From: an uncultured Eubacteriales bacterium
GTDB taxonomy: Bacteria > Bacillota > Clostridia > Christensenellales > UBA1242
Direction: 5' to 3'
NCBI GenBank assembly: GCA_948806215.1
Contig: CAQIDI010000018.1
Span: 1 to 17,044, forward strand
Length of the DNA stretch: 17,044 nt
The position numbers and the translations under genes are program-made. The first letter of the stretch is position 1. Each line of letters begins with the position of its first letter. This document shows positions 1 to 6,835 of the stretch, in pieces. The notes under the pieces are model-generated. The model had not been told where the DNA came from. It saw nothing but the letters and a program-made list of their open reading frames with translations, and did not search any database.

Positions 1-27
1 TACTCGATATTCTTCTCTATTTTTTTC

Positions 28-51
28 TACTATGCAGTTGTCAATGTACTT
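28..51 (-). promoter_or_regulatory. rRNA-type leader with boxA-like element
   Basis: Read on the minus strand, this stretch gives AGTACATTGACAACTGCATA, which closely resembles the CTTTGAAAACTGNATA-type boxA/antitermination element that Firmicutes carry shortly before mature 16S and 23S rRNAs. It lies about 25 to 50 nt downstream of the predicted start of the strong promoter at 84-112, with no start codon plus ribosome binding site before the window edge. TATGCA and TGCATA arms at its two ends could pair. I infer that an rRNA gene begins just beyond position 1. Because a 16S end with its own terminator sits at the other edge on the same strand, 23S is the more likely candidate, but the leader of another 16S operon cannot be excluded. 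Confidence 0.6.
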
Positions 52-83
52 TTGCATACTCCTTTTCCGAAGTGTGCAATCGT

Positions 84-112
84 ATTATATACTGCCCAAA
101 TATTAAAAGCAA
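84..112 (-). promoter_or_regulatory. Strong SigA-type promoter of rRNA-like transcript
   Basis: On the minus strand there is TTGCTT (107-112), a 17-nt spacer and a perfect TATAAT (84-89). A/T tracts at 113-145 lie just upstream, where an UP element would be expected. Transcription would start near 77 and run off the left edge through the boxA-like leader. Near-consensus hexamers, a 17-nt spacer and A-tracts are what one expects of a stable-RNA promoter. Confidence 0.7.
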
Positions 113-320
113 CAGTTTTTTTCAAAAAGTTTTTTAATAATTTGAAATAACAACCCCACCACCCCTGGCGTTTCATACTTTTATCACATTTTTGTGCAAA
201 TTAACCATATAAAAATTGTTGTAATAGCAGTAAAAAGCTAAAATATTACTTATTTTTTATATAATCCTACTTAAATAATGCTAGAAATATATATTATATA
301 TAGTAATATTATAAATCAAT
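113..320. other. Non-coding spacer with C-rich island
   Basis: This gap between the terminator of the coiled-coil gene and the rRNA-type promoter holds no gene I can support. It is AT-rich apart from an abrupt C-rich stretch at 152-170 (G-rich on the minus strand). No tRNA, riboswitch or further promoter is obvious. Confidence 0.6.
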
Positions 321-347
321 AAAAAAGAATGGCGTTTAACCATTCTT
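321..347 (-). terminator. Rho-independent terminator of coiled-coil gene
   Basis: An 8-bp perfect stem (325-332 with 340-347) has a 7-nt loop and, on the minus strand, ends in a run of T. The TAA stop of the gene at 346-348 sits inside the upstream arm of the stem. Confidence 0.85.
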
Positions 348-1080
348 AACTTTTTTTAGTTGTATTAGGCAATAGCATTTCTTGGGCTTTAATAACCTGT
401 TCGCTTTTAAACCTAGAATCTTTTATAATATCGTGTATTTCTGTTTGGTCAGCATCAAATTTTGGTTTTAATTTTATTAACTTAGATTGTTTATCAAAAC
501 TTGTTCCAATATATAACTCAAAATTATCTTCTGCCGATCTTCTAGCGTCGTTTAGCATTCTTTGAGTTAATTCTTCACCACTTTCAAATGGTCCATATAT
601 TTCAGCTGCAATATCTTGTGCTTTCGCATCCAATATTGCTTCCTTTTCGTATAAAGCATTTAACACAGAAGAATTTAAGGTTGAATAATTATCTATGCGT
701 TTTTGCAAAACTTCGTATTTTCTTTTAACATAATTAAATAAACTATTTAACTCGTTTTGTCCTCTTTCTAATTGTTCTTCCCAATTAATTTTTTCTATGT
801 CATTATCTAAGCTATTAAGTTCTGCATTGGCTTTTAGATTATCGTAATATGGGTTATTATCGTTTCTATCCATTTCGCTCGAAATTTCATCATATTCGGC
901 GCGAAGTGATTTTATTTTTTCTATTCTTTCACGTTTTTGTTCTTCAGTTTCAGAAGCTAAATTTTTCTTCATTGTTCTAATTTTCTCAGGGTTAAACTTA
1001 GCATAGCTATTATAGCTCGCTAAAAAATCTTCGTAAGCTTTAACAAGATTATATTTTACAGTTTCATAAATTAGTTTCAT
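346..1080 (-). CDS. Hypothetical coiled-coil protein
   Basis: The protein has 244 residues, and I do not recognise its family. It is strongly charged, with long Glu/Lys/Asn-rich helical stretches, especially at residues ~35-75 and ~85-135, that look like coiled coil. A more compact segment follows (GPFESGEELTQRML near 160-175), then a basic C-terminus. It has no signal peptide or membrane segment, so it is probably cytoplasmic. The ATG start is preceded by AAAGGGG at a good distance. It lies downstream of sigG on the same strand but is separated from it by a terminator and has its own near-consensus promoter (1148-1176), so it is a single-gene transcript. A sporulation role is suggested by nothing except position. 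Confidence 0.75.
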   Translation of the reverse strand: MKLIYETVKYNLVKAYEDFLASYNSYAKFNPEKIRTMKKNLASETEEQKRERIEKIKSLRAEYDEISSEMDRNDNNPYYDNLKANAELNSLDNDIEKINWEEQLERGQNELNSLFNYVKRKYEVLQKRIDNYSTLNSSVLNALYEKEAILDAKAQDIAAEIYGPFESGEELTQRMLNDARRSAEDNFELYIGTSFDKQSKLIKLKPKFDADQTEIHDIIKDSRFKSEQVIKAQEMLLPNTTKKS

Positions 1081-1136
1081 ATAAAAAACCCCTTTTAATA
1101 TTTTATACTTAACCTAAACTTGTTTTTAATTTTCCC

Positions 1137-1176
1137 TAATTAACAATATTATATAATATAATTAACAACTTTGCAA
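1137..1176 (-). promoter_or_regulatory. Near-consensus promoter with 22-bp-spaced direct repeats
   Basis: On the minus strand: TTGCAA (1171-1176), a 17-nt spacer and a perfect TATAAT (1148-1153), giving a start near 1141 and a ~60-nt leader for the coiled-coil gene. The 10-mer TTGTTAATTA occurs twice (1159-1168 and 1137-1146) with a 22-bp period, one copy in the spacer and one just past the -10. That spacing, two helical turns, suits a regulator binding on one face of the DNA. Confidence 0.7.
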
Positions 1177-1261
1177 TACCCAAAATTTTTAAATTTATGG
1201 TTATAGCTTATTGGCGTTTTAATAAAAAGCACAAAGTAATTTATTATCATATTTACAAACT

Positions 1262-1285
1262 AAAAAAAGTGGCTTTTGCCACTTT
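1262..1285 (-). terminator. Rho-independent terminator of sigG
   Basis: An 8-bp perfect stem (AAAGTGGC / GCCACTTT, 1266-1273 with 1278-1285) closes a 4-nt loop and is followed on the minus strand by a T run. The sigG stop codon (1284-1286) overlaps the stem. It separates sigG from the coiled-coil gene. Confidence 0.9.
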
Positions 1286-2054
1286 AAAAATATTTTTTTA
1301 TTTGTTCTATTGCATTTTTTTCTAGTCTACTTACCTGTGCTTGGCTAATTCCAATTTCTTCGCTAACTTCCATTTGAGTTTTTCCAATATAGTAGCGAAG
1401 CATAACAATTTCTTTTTCCCGTTCGTTTAGTTTTGCTAATGCTTCCTTTAAATTAATGTTTTCTAGCCAAATTTCTTCAGAATGTTTGTTATCAGATACC
1501 TGATCCATTAAAAAAATAGTATCATCGCCTTCGTTATAAACTGGTTCGCCTAAGCTTATTGGATCGCTTATGGCATCCATAGCAATAGCAACATCTTTAA
1601 CTTCTACATCTAAATATTTTGCAATATCTTCTATTCTTGGTTCTTCCACACTATCCTTACCTAAAATTTCACGAGCCTTTAATGCGCGATATGCAATATC
1701 TCTTAAACTTCTACTAACTCTAACCGAATTATTATCTCTTAAAAATCTTTTTATTTCTCCAATTATCATAGGTACAGCATAAGTGGAAAACTTAACATTT
1801 AGGCTGGTATCAAAATTATCAATAGCTTTCATAAGCCCAACGCAACCGACTTGAAAAATATCGTCCATATTTTCTTTTCGTGCCGAAAACCTTTGAACAA
1901 CACTAAGCACTAGTCGCATATTAGCATAAGCAAATTCTTCTCTAGCATAACTATCGCCAAGTTTAACCTTTTCCATTAGTTCGCCTAATTGTTTTCCTGT
2001 TAGCTTTGGTAAAGTAGCTGTGTTAACACCAGTTATTTCAACTTTATTTCCCAT
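1284..2054 (-). CDS. sigG: RNA polymerase sporulation sigma factor SigG
   Basis: SigG is the late forespore sigma factor: after engulfment it directs RNA polymerase to spore-protection and germination genes. The 256-residue product follows Bacillus SigG almost end to end. It opens with the family N-terminus GNKVEITGV, then has region 2 (LVLSVVQRF, DIFQVGCVGLMKAIDNF, VKFSTYAVPMIIGEI), the RVSRSLRDIAY segment, and a region 4 helix-turn-helix (EEIGISQAQVSRLEK). I chose ATG at 2054: it aligns with the family start and has AAGGGGGG just upstream, whereas the upstream TTG at 2096 has no ribosome binding site. It lies 111 bp downstream of sigE, the conserved order in spore formers. In Bacillus it has its own SigF-dependent promoter in this gap; I could not pick one out here. 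Confidence 0.97.
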   Translation of the reverse strand: MGNKVEITGVNTATLPKLTGKQLGELMEKVKLGDSYAREEFAYANMRLVLSVVQRFSARKENMDDIFQVGCVGLMKAIDNFDTSLNVKFSTYAVPMIIGEIKRFLRDNNSVRVSRSLRDIAYRALKAREILGKDSVEEPRIEDIAKYLDVEVKDVAIAMDAISDPISLGEPVYNEGDDTIFLMDQVSDNKHSEEIWLENINLKEALAKLNEREKEIVMLRYYIGKTQMEVSEEIGISQAQVSRLEKNAIEQIKKYF

Positions 2055-2165
2055 AGCACCCCCCTTAGTATTACTAGGGTTGCCAAAATTTTCCAAAATA
2101 TTCCAAAAAACTTAGGTGTAAAAATTATAAAAGCTTATGTAACACACTAAGCAAGAGAGTTATAG

Positions 2166-2870
2166 CTATGAACAATTTTTTAGCATTTCTTTTTTTATTC
2201 GATTAACAATTTTTTTCTCTAATCTAGAAATATAACTTTGACTAATGTTTAAGTTTTCGGCAACTTCTTTTTGGGTTTGCTCATCGCCACCATTTAACCC
2301 AAATCTAAGCACCATTATTTCTTTTTCTCTTTCGTTTAAATTATTAATTATTTGCCATAAAATTTTTATTTCAACACTGTTATTCATATTATTTTCTGGT
2401 GTTAATTCTTCGCTTGGCACAATATCGGCAAGCATTAGTTCGTTACCATCGGCATCCGAAGATAATGGGTCGTTTAAACTTATTTCTTGTTTTGTTTTAG
2501 AAATTTTTCTTAAGTGCATTAAAATTTCATTTTCTATGCATTTACTTGCATATGTTGCAATTTTAATATTTTTATCTGATTTAAACGAATTAATTGCTTT
2601 AATTAAGCCAACACTGCCAATACTTATTAAATCTTCAAGTTCAGTTTCGGTGTTATCAAATTTTTTAGCTATATACACCACCAACCTTAAATTATGTTCA
2701 ATTAACTTTTGCTTAGCATATTCGGGATTAACATCCAGCATTGCAATTAATTCTTTTTCTTCTGTCTCGGTTAATGCTGTTGGCAAACTTTTTTCGGTGC
2801 ACAAATAATTTATTAAATTTTGTTTTTTTGTAAAAAGTTTTAAAAATAAATTAATTAATCTTTTAAACAT
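2166..2870 (-). CDS. sigE: RNA polymerase sporulation sigma factor SigE (pro-form)
   Basis: SigE is the first mother-cell sigma factor, made as an inactive precursor and cleaved by SpoIIGA. The 234-residue product has a hydrophobic/basic pro-sequence (MFKRLINLFLKLFTKK); by alignment with Bacillus, cleavage would fall near residue 21, giving a slightly shorter pro-peptide than usual. Region 2 is clear (NLRLVVYIAKKF, EDLISIGSVGLIKAINSF, KIATYASKCIENEIL), as is region 4 (LNEREKEIMVLRFGL, then a helix-turn-helix with NISQSYISRLEKK). The ATG overlaps the end of spoIIGA by 8 nt, and its GGAGAG ribosome binding site lies inside spoIIGA, so the two are translationally coupled. It stops with TAG, the only non-TAA stop in the window. 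Confidence 0.97.
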   Translation of the reverse strand: MFKRLINLFLKLFTKKQNLINYLCTEKSLPTALTETEEKELIAMLDVNPEYAKQKLIEHNLRLVVYIAKKFDNTETELEDLISIGSVGLIKAINSFKSDKNIKIATYASKCIENEILMHLRKISKTKQEISLNDPLSSDADGNELMLADIVPSEELTPENNMNNSVEIKILWQIINNLNEREKEIMVLRFGLNGGDEQTQKEVAENLNISQSYISRLEKKIVNRIKKEMLKNCS

Positions 2871-3726
2871 TTAACTCTCCTTGACTAATTGCAAGTGGGC
2901 TAAGCAAACAATCAAAATCGCTATTAAATCTTGATTTTGATAAGCCCAATTTAGCATTATTTAATTTAACTGTTTTATTATTTGTTATAACTTCTAATTC
3001 ATCAACATTAAAAATTAACATTTTACCAGTGTTGGCTGCACTACCAACATTAATAAACTTTGCATTTTTTAAACCGCAATTTTGCAAATTACCCATTATT
3101 AATTTTTGATAATCGATGTTAGGATAAAGTTTTAAAAAGCTAGCATAATTAATTACCATAACACCAGTTCCGTCACATTCTAATTGATTTCCAGAATCTA
3201 AAAAGCCATTTAGATATAGCGAAACATTATTATTTGTAACCTTAACATCGTAATAAAAATTATTAAATGTAAACTTTTTTCTAATGGTTTTTATAAGCTT
3301 AATCATAAATTTTAAATAAAATAAACCAAGCAAAATAAACAAACTAACTGGTATTTCAAAATTATATAGTATTACTCCACTAAACGAAGTTTTTGCATTT
3401 AGCATAAACATAACGCCAAAACACATTCCGCCCAAAACAAATGTGTAGGTTAAAAATAAACCAAATTCAACAATAAAACTTTTAAAATCTTTTGGTTTTT
3501 TTATTATTAAAACCATAATTAATCCTAAAAAAATTTTAATTACAAATAAAACTATATTGTTCAAAGTTATTAGCGGTAAAAAAATAGCCACTATCATACC
3601 AGTTAAACTCGAAATTAGCATTAGGCTTTTTTTTGCATTTAATTTTAATGTTAGGTTAACTAAATTTAGTAATATATAGTTAATTATTAAATTGTCTAAA
3701 ATAACAAACTCAATGTAAACTTCCAT
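2863..3726 (-). CDS. spoIIGA: SpoIIGA, pro-SigE processing aspartic peptidase
   Basis: SpoIIGA is the sporulation membrane protease that removes the SigE pro-sequence after a signal from the forespore (SpoIIR in Bacillus). The 287-residue product has about five membrane segments in its first half (roughly 5-27, 33-55, 58-76, 85-108 and 118-142). A soluble domain follows, with the catalytic motif GFLDSGNQL, in which D177 of DSGN corresponds to the active-site Asp of the family. Length and layout match the family (Bacillus ~309 residues). The ATG start aligns with family members, but no Shine-Dalgarno sequence is visible before it. It overlaps sigE by 8 nt and lies behind the ftsZ terminator, so it should have its own promoter in 3727-3872. 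Confidence 0.93.
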   Translation of the reverse strand: MEVYIEFVILDNLIINYILLNLVNLTLKLNAKKSLMLISSLTGMIVAIFLPLITLNNIVLFVIKIFLGLIMVLIIKKPKDFKSFIVEFGLFLTYTFVLGGMCFGVMFMLNAKTSFSGVILYNFEIPVSLFILLGLFYLKFMIKLIKTIRKKFTFNNFYYDVKVTNNNVSLYLNGFLDSGNQLECDGTGVMVINYASFLKLYPNIDYQKLIMGNLQNCGLKNAKFINVGSAANTGKMLIFNVDELEVITNNKTVKLNNAKLGLSKSRFNSDFDCLLSPLAISQGELNV

Positions 3727-3872
3727 TACAAATTAAGTTTAAATTATTTTATTAAATTAAAAAAATTTTAATAATGGCAAAAAAAATAAAATAGTATTAG
3801 AATTTGTTTCAAATTTTAATTTTTTGTCAAAAATCACTTTTCCTACAACAAAACAATCTGTTTTGTAAACTT
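3727..3872 (-). promoter_or_regulatory. spoIIGA-sigE upstream region with Spo0A-box-like site
   Basis: This very AT-rich gap must hold the spoIIG promoter. I see TTGACA on the minus strand (3824-3829), but no good -10 at 16-18 nt. In Bacillus the spoIIG promoter has an abnormally long spacer and Spo0A boxes. The opposite strand at the same place reads TTTTGTCAAAA, one mismatch from the core Spo0A box TGTCGAA. A hairpin with 8-bp arms and a 3-nt loop occurs at 3848-3866. All of this is suggestive only. Confidence 0.3.
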
Positions 3873-3906
3873 AAAAAAACACTAAAATTATGCTTTAGTG
3901 TTTTTT
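3873..3906 (-). terminator. Rho-independent terminator of ftsZ
   Basis: An A-run, the AACACTAAA arm (3878-3886), a 7-nt loop, the complementary arm (3894-3902) and T-tracts form a symmetric hairpin about 15 nt past the ftsZ stop. It separates the division genes from the sporulation genes and would work in both directions. Confidence 0.88.
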
Positions 3907-3920
3907 GTTTATGTTAATTA

Positions 3921-5102
3921 TTAAAATCTTTTATTTTTCATTTTTCTTAAGAATGGGGGAATATTACTATCGTCAACTTCTACCCTACTAGTTTTAACTG
4001 GTTTTGGTTCTGGAGTTGGTTCTGATTTTTCTTCTTCACGATTAACATTAAAAGTTCTGCTATTCATTTCGGCACGAACAAAATTTCCTGCTCGTTCTTG
4101 TTCACTAGCAATAGAACGCTTAACTTCTTCTTTCATATCATCAGTTAAAGTTGCACCACTAAAACCTGTTGCAATAACTGTGATTTCAACTTCTTCTTCC
4201 ATATTTTCGTCTATACCAGAACCAAATATGATGTTACAAGTTGGATCTACAACTTCTTTAACCAATGCAGCAGATTCGTAAACTTCTTCTAAAGTTAAAT
4301 CGATACCACCTTTAATATTTAAAATAATACCTGTTGCTCCTTCGATGGTTGTTTCAAGCAATGGGCTAGAAACAGCTTGACGAACAGCTTCGATTGTTCT
4401 ATTATCACCTTTACCACGACCAATACCCATATGTGCTAAACCCTTATTTTTCATAATGGTTTTAACATCGGCAAAGTCAAGATTAATTAAGCTTGGAGTA
4501 ACAATTAAATCGGAAATACCTTGAATACCTTGACGAAGAACATCGTCGGCAGTTCTAAATGCTTCCAAAATAGGAGTTCCCTTTGGAACAATTTTTAATA
4601 ACTTATCGTTAGGAATAACAACTAATGTATCAACAACACCTTTTAGTTCCTTAATTCCTTTTTCTGCATTATCCATACGTCGTTTGCCTTCAAACGAAAA
4701 AGGTTTAGTAACAACAGCAATTGTAAGAGCTCCTAACTCTTTAGCAATTCCAGCAATAACTGGAGCTGCACCAGTTCCTGTTCCGCCACCCATTCCTGCT
4801 GTGATAAAAACAAGATCGGTATCCTTTAACATTTCGCTAAGTGCTTCCTTGCTTTCTTCTGCTGCTTTAACACCGATTTCAGGATCTGCACCAGCACCTA
4901 AACCGCGTGTTAATTTTTCACCAATTTGAATACGGTGTTGAGCTTTGCTCATAAGTAATGCTTGTTTATCGGTATTAACCGCAATAAATTCGGCACTTTT
5001 AATTCCAGCATTAACCATTCTGTTAACGGCATTATTTCCGCCACCGCCAACACCAATTACTTTAATGTTACAAATTTGACTGTTAAGGTTTTCGTAATCC
5101 AT
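3921..5102 (-). CDS. ftsZ: Cell division protein FtsZ
   Basis: FtsZ is the tubulin-like GTPase that polymerises into the division ring. The 393-residue protein begins with a short tail and the GGGGNNAVNRM nucleotide-binding loop. It has the tubulin signature GMGGGTGTG (103-111) and the catalytic T7 loop NLDFAD (207-212, with D209 and D212). A variable Pro/Glu/Lys-rich linker follows, and it ends in the conserved tail IPPFLRKMKNKRF that binds FtsA and other partners. Length is typical. The ATG is preceded by AGAGG at about 6 nt. It follows ftsA by 89 bp and is probably co-transcribed with it, with a hairpin terminator behind. In spore formers FtsZ also builds the asymmetric septum, which fits the sporulation genes downstream. 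Confidence 0.98.
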   Translation of the reverse strand: MDYENLNSQICNIKVIGVGGGGNNAVNRMVNAGIKSAEFIAVNTDKQALLMSKAQHRIQIGEKLTRGLGAGADPEIGVKAAEESKEALSEMLKDTDLVFITAGMGGGTGTGAAPVIAGIAKELGALTIAVVTKPFSFEGKRRMDNAEKGIKELKGVVDTLVVIPNDKLLKIVPKGTPILEAFRTADDVLRQGIQGISDLIVTPSLINLDFADVKTIMKNKGLAHMGIGRGKGDNRTIEAVRQAVSSPLLETTIEGATGIILNIKGGIDLTLEEVYESAALVKEVVDPTCNIIFGSGIDENMEEEVEITVIATGFSGATLTDDMKEEVKRSIASEQERAGNFVRAEMNSRTFNVNREEEKSEPTPEPKPVKTSRVEVDDSNIPPFLRKMKNKRF

Positions 5103-5191
5103 AGCCTACCTCTTAATTTACTAATAATATGTTATCATATTTTTTTATTATTATAAACAATTTTTTTATTTAATTTTTAATTATTAATTAA

Positions 5192-6310
5192 TTATTTGCT
5201 TTCCATACTTATAGCTGTATGCATAATGCCTAAAACACTACTTAAAGTTGGTTTATTATATTGCAAAGGTTGTGGAGCAACAAGTTTAACAACTCGATTT
5301 AAGTTGTTTTCTAAGTATTGTGCCACACCTTTAAAATAGTTAAGCCCGCCACCAGATAAATAAATAACAACATCATCTGATAGTTTGTTGTCAAACATAT
5401 CTAAACATTTTTCTATTGCTAAAACAATTTCATCAATTCTAGCAAGAATTATTTCGTTAACCAATCTTGCTTTAAATTTAACAATGCTATTTTCAATCAA
5501 AGTTTCGTAATAATCTTCATCGGTTGCAGCAAGTGTTAAAATTGCTTTTCGTTTTAGTTGTTCTGCACTTTCAAATGGAATTTCTAAAACTTCCATTAAG
5601 TCGCCAGTAATATGTCCGCCACCAATTGAAAAACTTTTTAAATCGGTAACACCCTCACCATAAATTGCATTAACACTGGTTGTAATAAACCCGCAATCAA
5701 TAAATATTGCACCGTTTTGTCGGTTTTCAGGTTCTATTAAATATAAACTTTCACAAAGTGCTGCCGATATTAATTCGTAAGTATAAACCCCAACACCACA
5801 CATAACTTTATCTAAATAGTTATAAAATTGTTCATCTATTAAAACAAAACTTGCTAGCACCGATATTAGTGAAGAATAACATCCTATTGGATTAAACACT
5901 TTGTTGTTATCATCTAGCAAATAATAAATTGGAGTTTTGTTAATTATTCTAAAGTTTTCGTAAGATATTGGTGCATTCAAAAATAACTTATCTAAATTTT
6001 TTTGTTTTATTTTTGTTCTCGAATTTAAGTTCATAGAAATTTTCTCTATTCTATTAACACAAAATTCGGTTGGAACACCAACATACAAACGTTTAATTTT
6101 TCTTCCAAGAGTGTGTTCGGCCTGATTTTTAGCATATATTATTGCAGAACTAAGTTTATCTGGTTCAATAAATTTGCCATTAATAAAACCTGCATAATCG
6201 CTCACACCGCTAGCAACTATTTTAATTATTCCGTTAACACTGGCTTGACCAACCAATATTGTTATTTTGGAAGATCCAAAATCTAAAACAGCCACTTCAG
6301 TTTTTGCCAT
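5192..6310 (-). CDS. ftsA: Cell division protein FtsA, short form
   Basis: FtsA is the actin-like protein that ties FtsZ filaments to the membrane and recruits the divisome. The product shows the phosphate-1 loop (VLDFGSSKITILVG, from residue 8), the FtsA-specific 1C region (RLYVGVPTEFCVNRI), the FNPIG segment, and the adenosine loop (YLSGGGLNYFKGV). Two things are odd. The phosphate-2 loop at 205-211 reads DCGFITT rather than the usual DxGGGTT. The protein is only 372 residues, against ~420-440 usually, and ends with the actin fold (LGIMHTAISMESK) without a clear C-terminal amphipathic membrane helix. I chose ATG 6310 because AAGGAG lies 5 nt upstream; the GTG at 6316 sits inside that site. 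Position before ftsZ makes FtsA far likelier than PilM or MreB. Confidence 0.93.
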   Translation of the reverse strand: MAKTEVAVLDFGSSKITILVGQASVNGIIKIVASGVSDYAGFINGKFIEPDKLSSAIIYAKNQAEHTLGRKIKRLYVGVPTEFCVNRIEKISMNLNSRTKIKQKNLDKLFLNAPISYENFRIINKTPIYYLLDDNNKVFNPIGCYSSLISVLASFVLIDEQFYNYLDKVMCGVGVYTYELISAALCESLYLIEPENRQNGAIFIDCGFITTSVNAIYGEGVTDLKSFSIGGGHITGDLMEVLEIPFESAEQLKRKAILTLAATDEDYYETLIENSIVKFKARLVNEIILARIDEIVLAIEKCLDMFDNKLSDDVVIYLSGGGLNYFKGVAQYLENNLNRVVKLVAPQPLQYNKPTLSSVLGIMHTAISMESK

Positions 6311-6323
6311 ACTCACTCCTTAA

Positions 6324-6366
6324 AATATACTACAAATAGTATATTATTAATGTAATATTTAGTCAA
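6324..6366 (-). promoter_or_regulatory. ftsA-ftsZ promoter with operator-like inverted repeat
   Basis: On the minus strand: TTGACT (6361-6366), a 17-nt spacer and TATACT (6338-6343), 5/6 matches at each hexamer. A perfect inverted repeat with 9-bp arms and a 4-nt centre (AATATACTA, 6324-6332; TAGTATATT, 6337-6345) covers the -10 and start site. In addition, the 10-mer AAATATTACA occurs in the spacer (6351-6360) and again at 6381-6390. Confidence 0.75.
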
Positions 6367-6395
6367 ATAAAACAATAATATGTAATATTTTGTAT

Positions 6396-6740
6396 TTATT
6401 TGTAAATATCACCTTTTAAATCCGCTTCGGTAATACCCTTTAATCCACAAATAAAACTCAAAACTTTTTCCGATTCAACATCGCTTAAAGTTTTAACAGC
6501 TTTAACTATGCACTCTTTATTTTCTGATAGATATCCTAACTCTAATCTATGAAAATTATTATCACATAAATAATCTAAACTAACGTGATAAAAATTAGCA
6601 ATCTTAATTAAAGTTGCAACATCTGGCATAGCACGCCCTAATTCGTAGGTATTATAGTTCTTATAAGCCAACCCTAACTTATCAGCTAAACTTTTTTGCG
6701 ATAATCCAACTTCTTCTCTTAATTGTTTTAGTTTTAACAT
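6396..6740 (-). CDS. XRE-family transcriptional regulator
   Basis: This is a small DNA-binding protein of 114 residues. Its N-terminal ~60 residues form a classic Cro/C1-type helix-turn-helix (LKQLREEVGLSQKSLADKLG, then YNTYELGRAMPDVATLIKIA and VSLDYLCD). The C-terminal ~45 residues (SDVESEKVLSFICGLKGI) are probably a helical dimerisation region. I chose ATG 6740 over the upstream GTG 6755, because only the ATG has a GGAAG/AAAG-type site at a workable distance. It precedes ftsA by 85 bp on the same strand with the ftsA promoter in between. It might act on its own promoter or the repeats at the ftsA promoter, but this is inferred from position. It resembles SinR-type or phage-type regulators only at the fold level. 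Confidence 0.88.
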   Translation of the reverse strand: MLKLKQLREEVGLSQKSLADKLGLAYKNYNTYELGRAMPDVATLIKIANFYHVSLDYLCDNNFHRLELGYLSENKECIVKAVKTLSDVESEKVLSFICGLKGITEADLKGDIYK

Positions 6741-6766
6741 AATCTTTCTTCCCACTTTCTACAATT

Positions 6767-6813
6767 TTCGACATTTTACATCTAATAATATTATTAAATA
6801 CTAGTTTTAACAA
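6767..6813 (-). promoter_or_regulatory. Promoter of XRE gene with Spo0A-box match
   Basis: On the minus strand: TTGTTA (6808-6813), a 17-nt spacer and TATTAT (6785-6790). Just downstream of the predicted start, TGTCGAA (6767-6773) matches the core Spo0A box exactly. A 7-mer can occur by chance, but the place, between start site and ribosome binding site, would suit repression. Confidence 0.5.
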
Positions 6814-6835
6814 ATATGGTTATTTTTAAAATAAA

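Noticed and set aside
2055..2096. TTG start of SigG at 2096
   Set aside because: The 14 extra residues do not align with the family and no ribosome binding site precedes the TTG, whereas ATG 2054 has AAGGGGGG.
2245..2808. Long plus-strand open frame opposite sigE
   Set aside because: It is the antisense shadow of a well-supported gene, has no ribosome binding site and gives a Ser/Leu/Phe-rich protein typical of antisense frames in AT-rich DNA.
5192..6310. PilM, MreB or another actin-like protein instead of FtsA
   Set aside because: The gene lies directly before ftsZ and has the FtsA-type 1C region and FNPIG segment, so a divergent FtsA is the better call.
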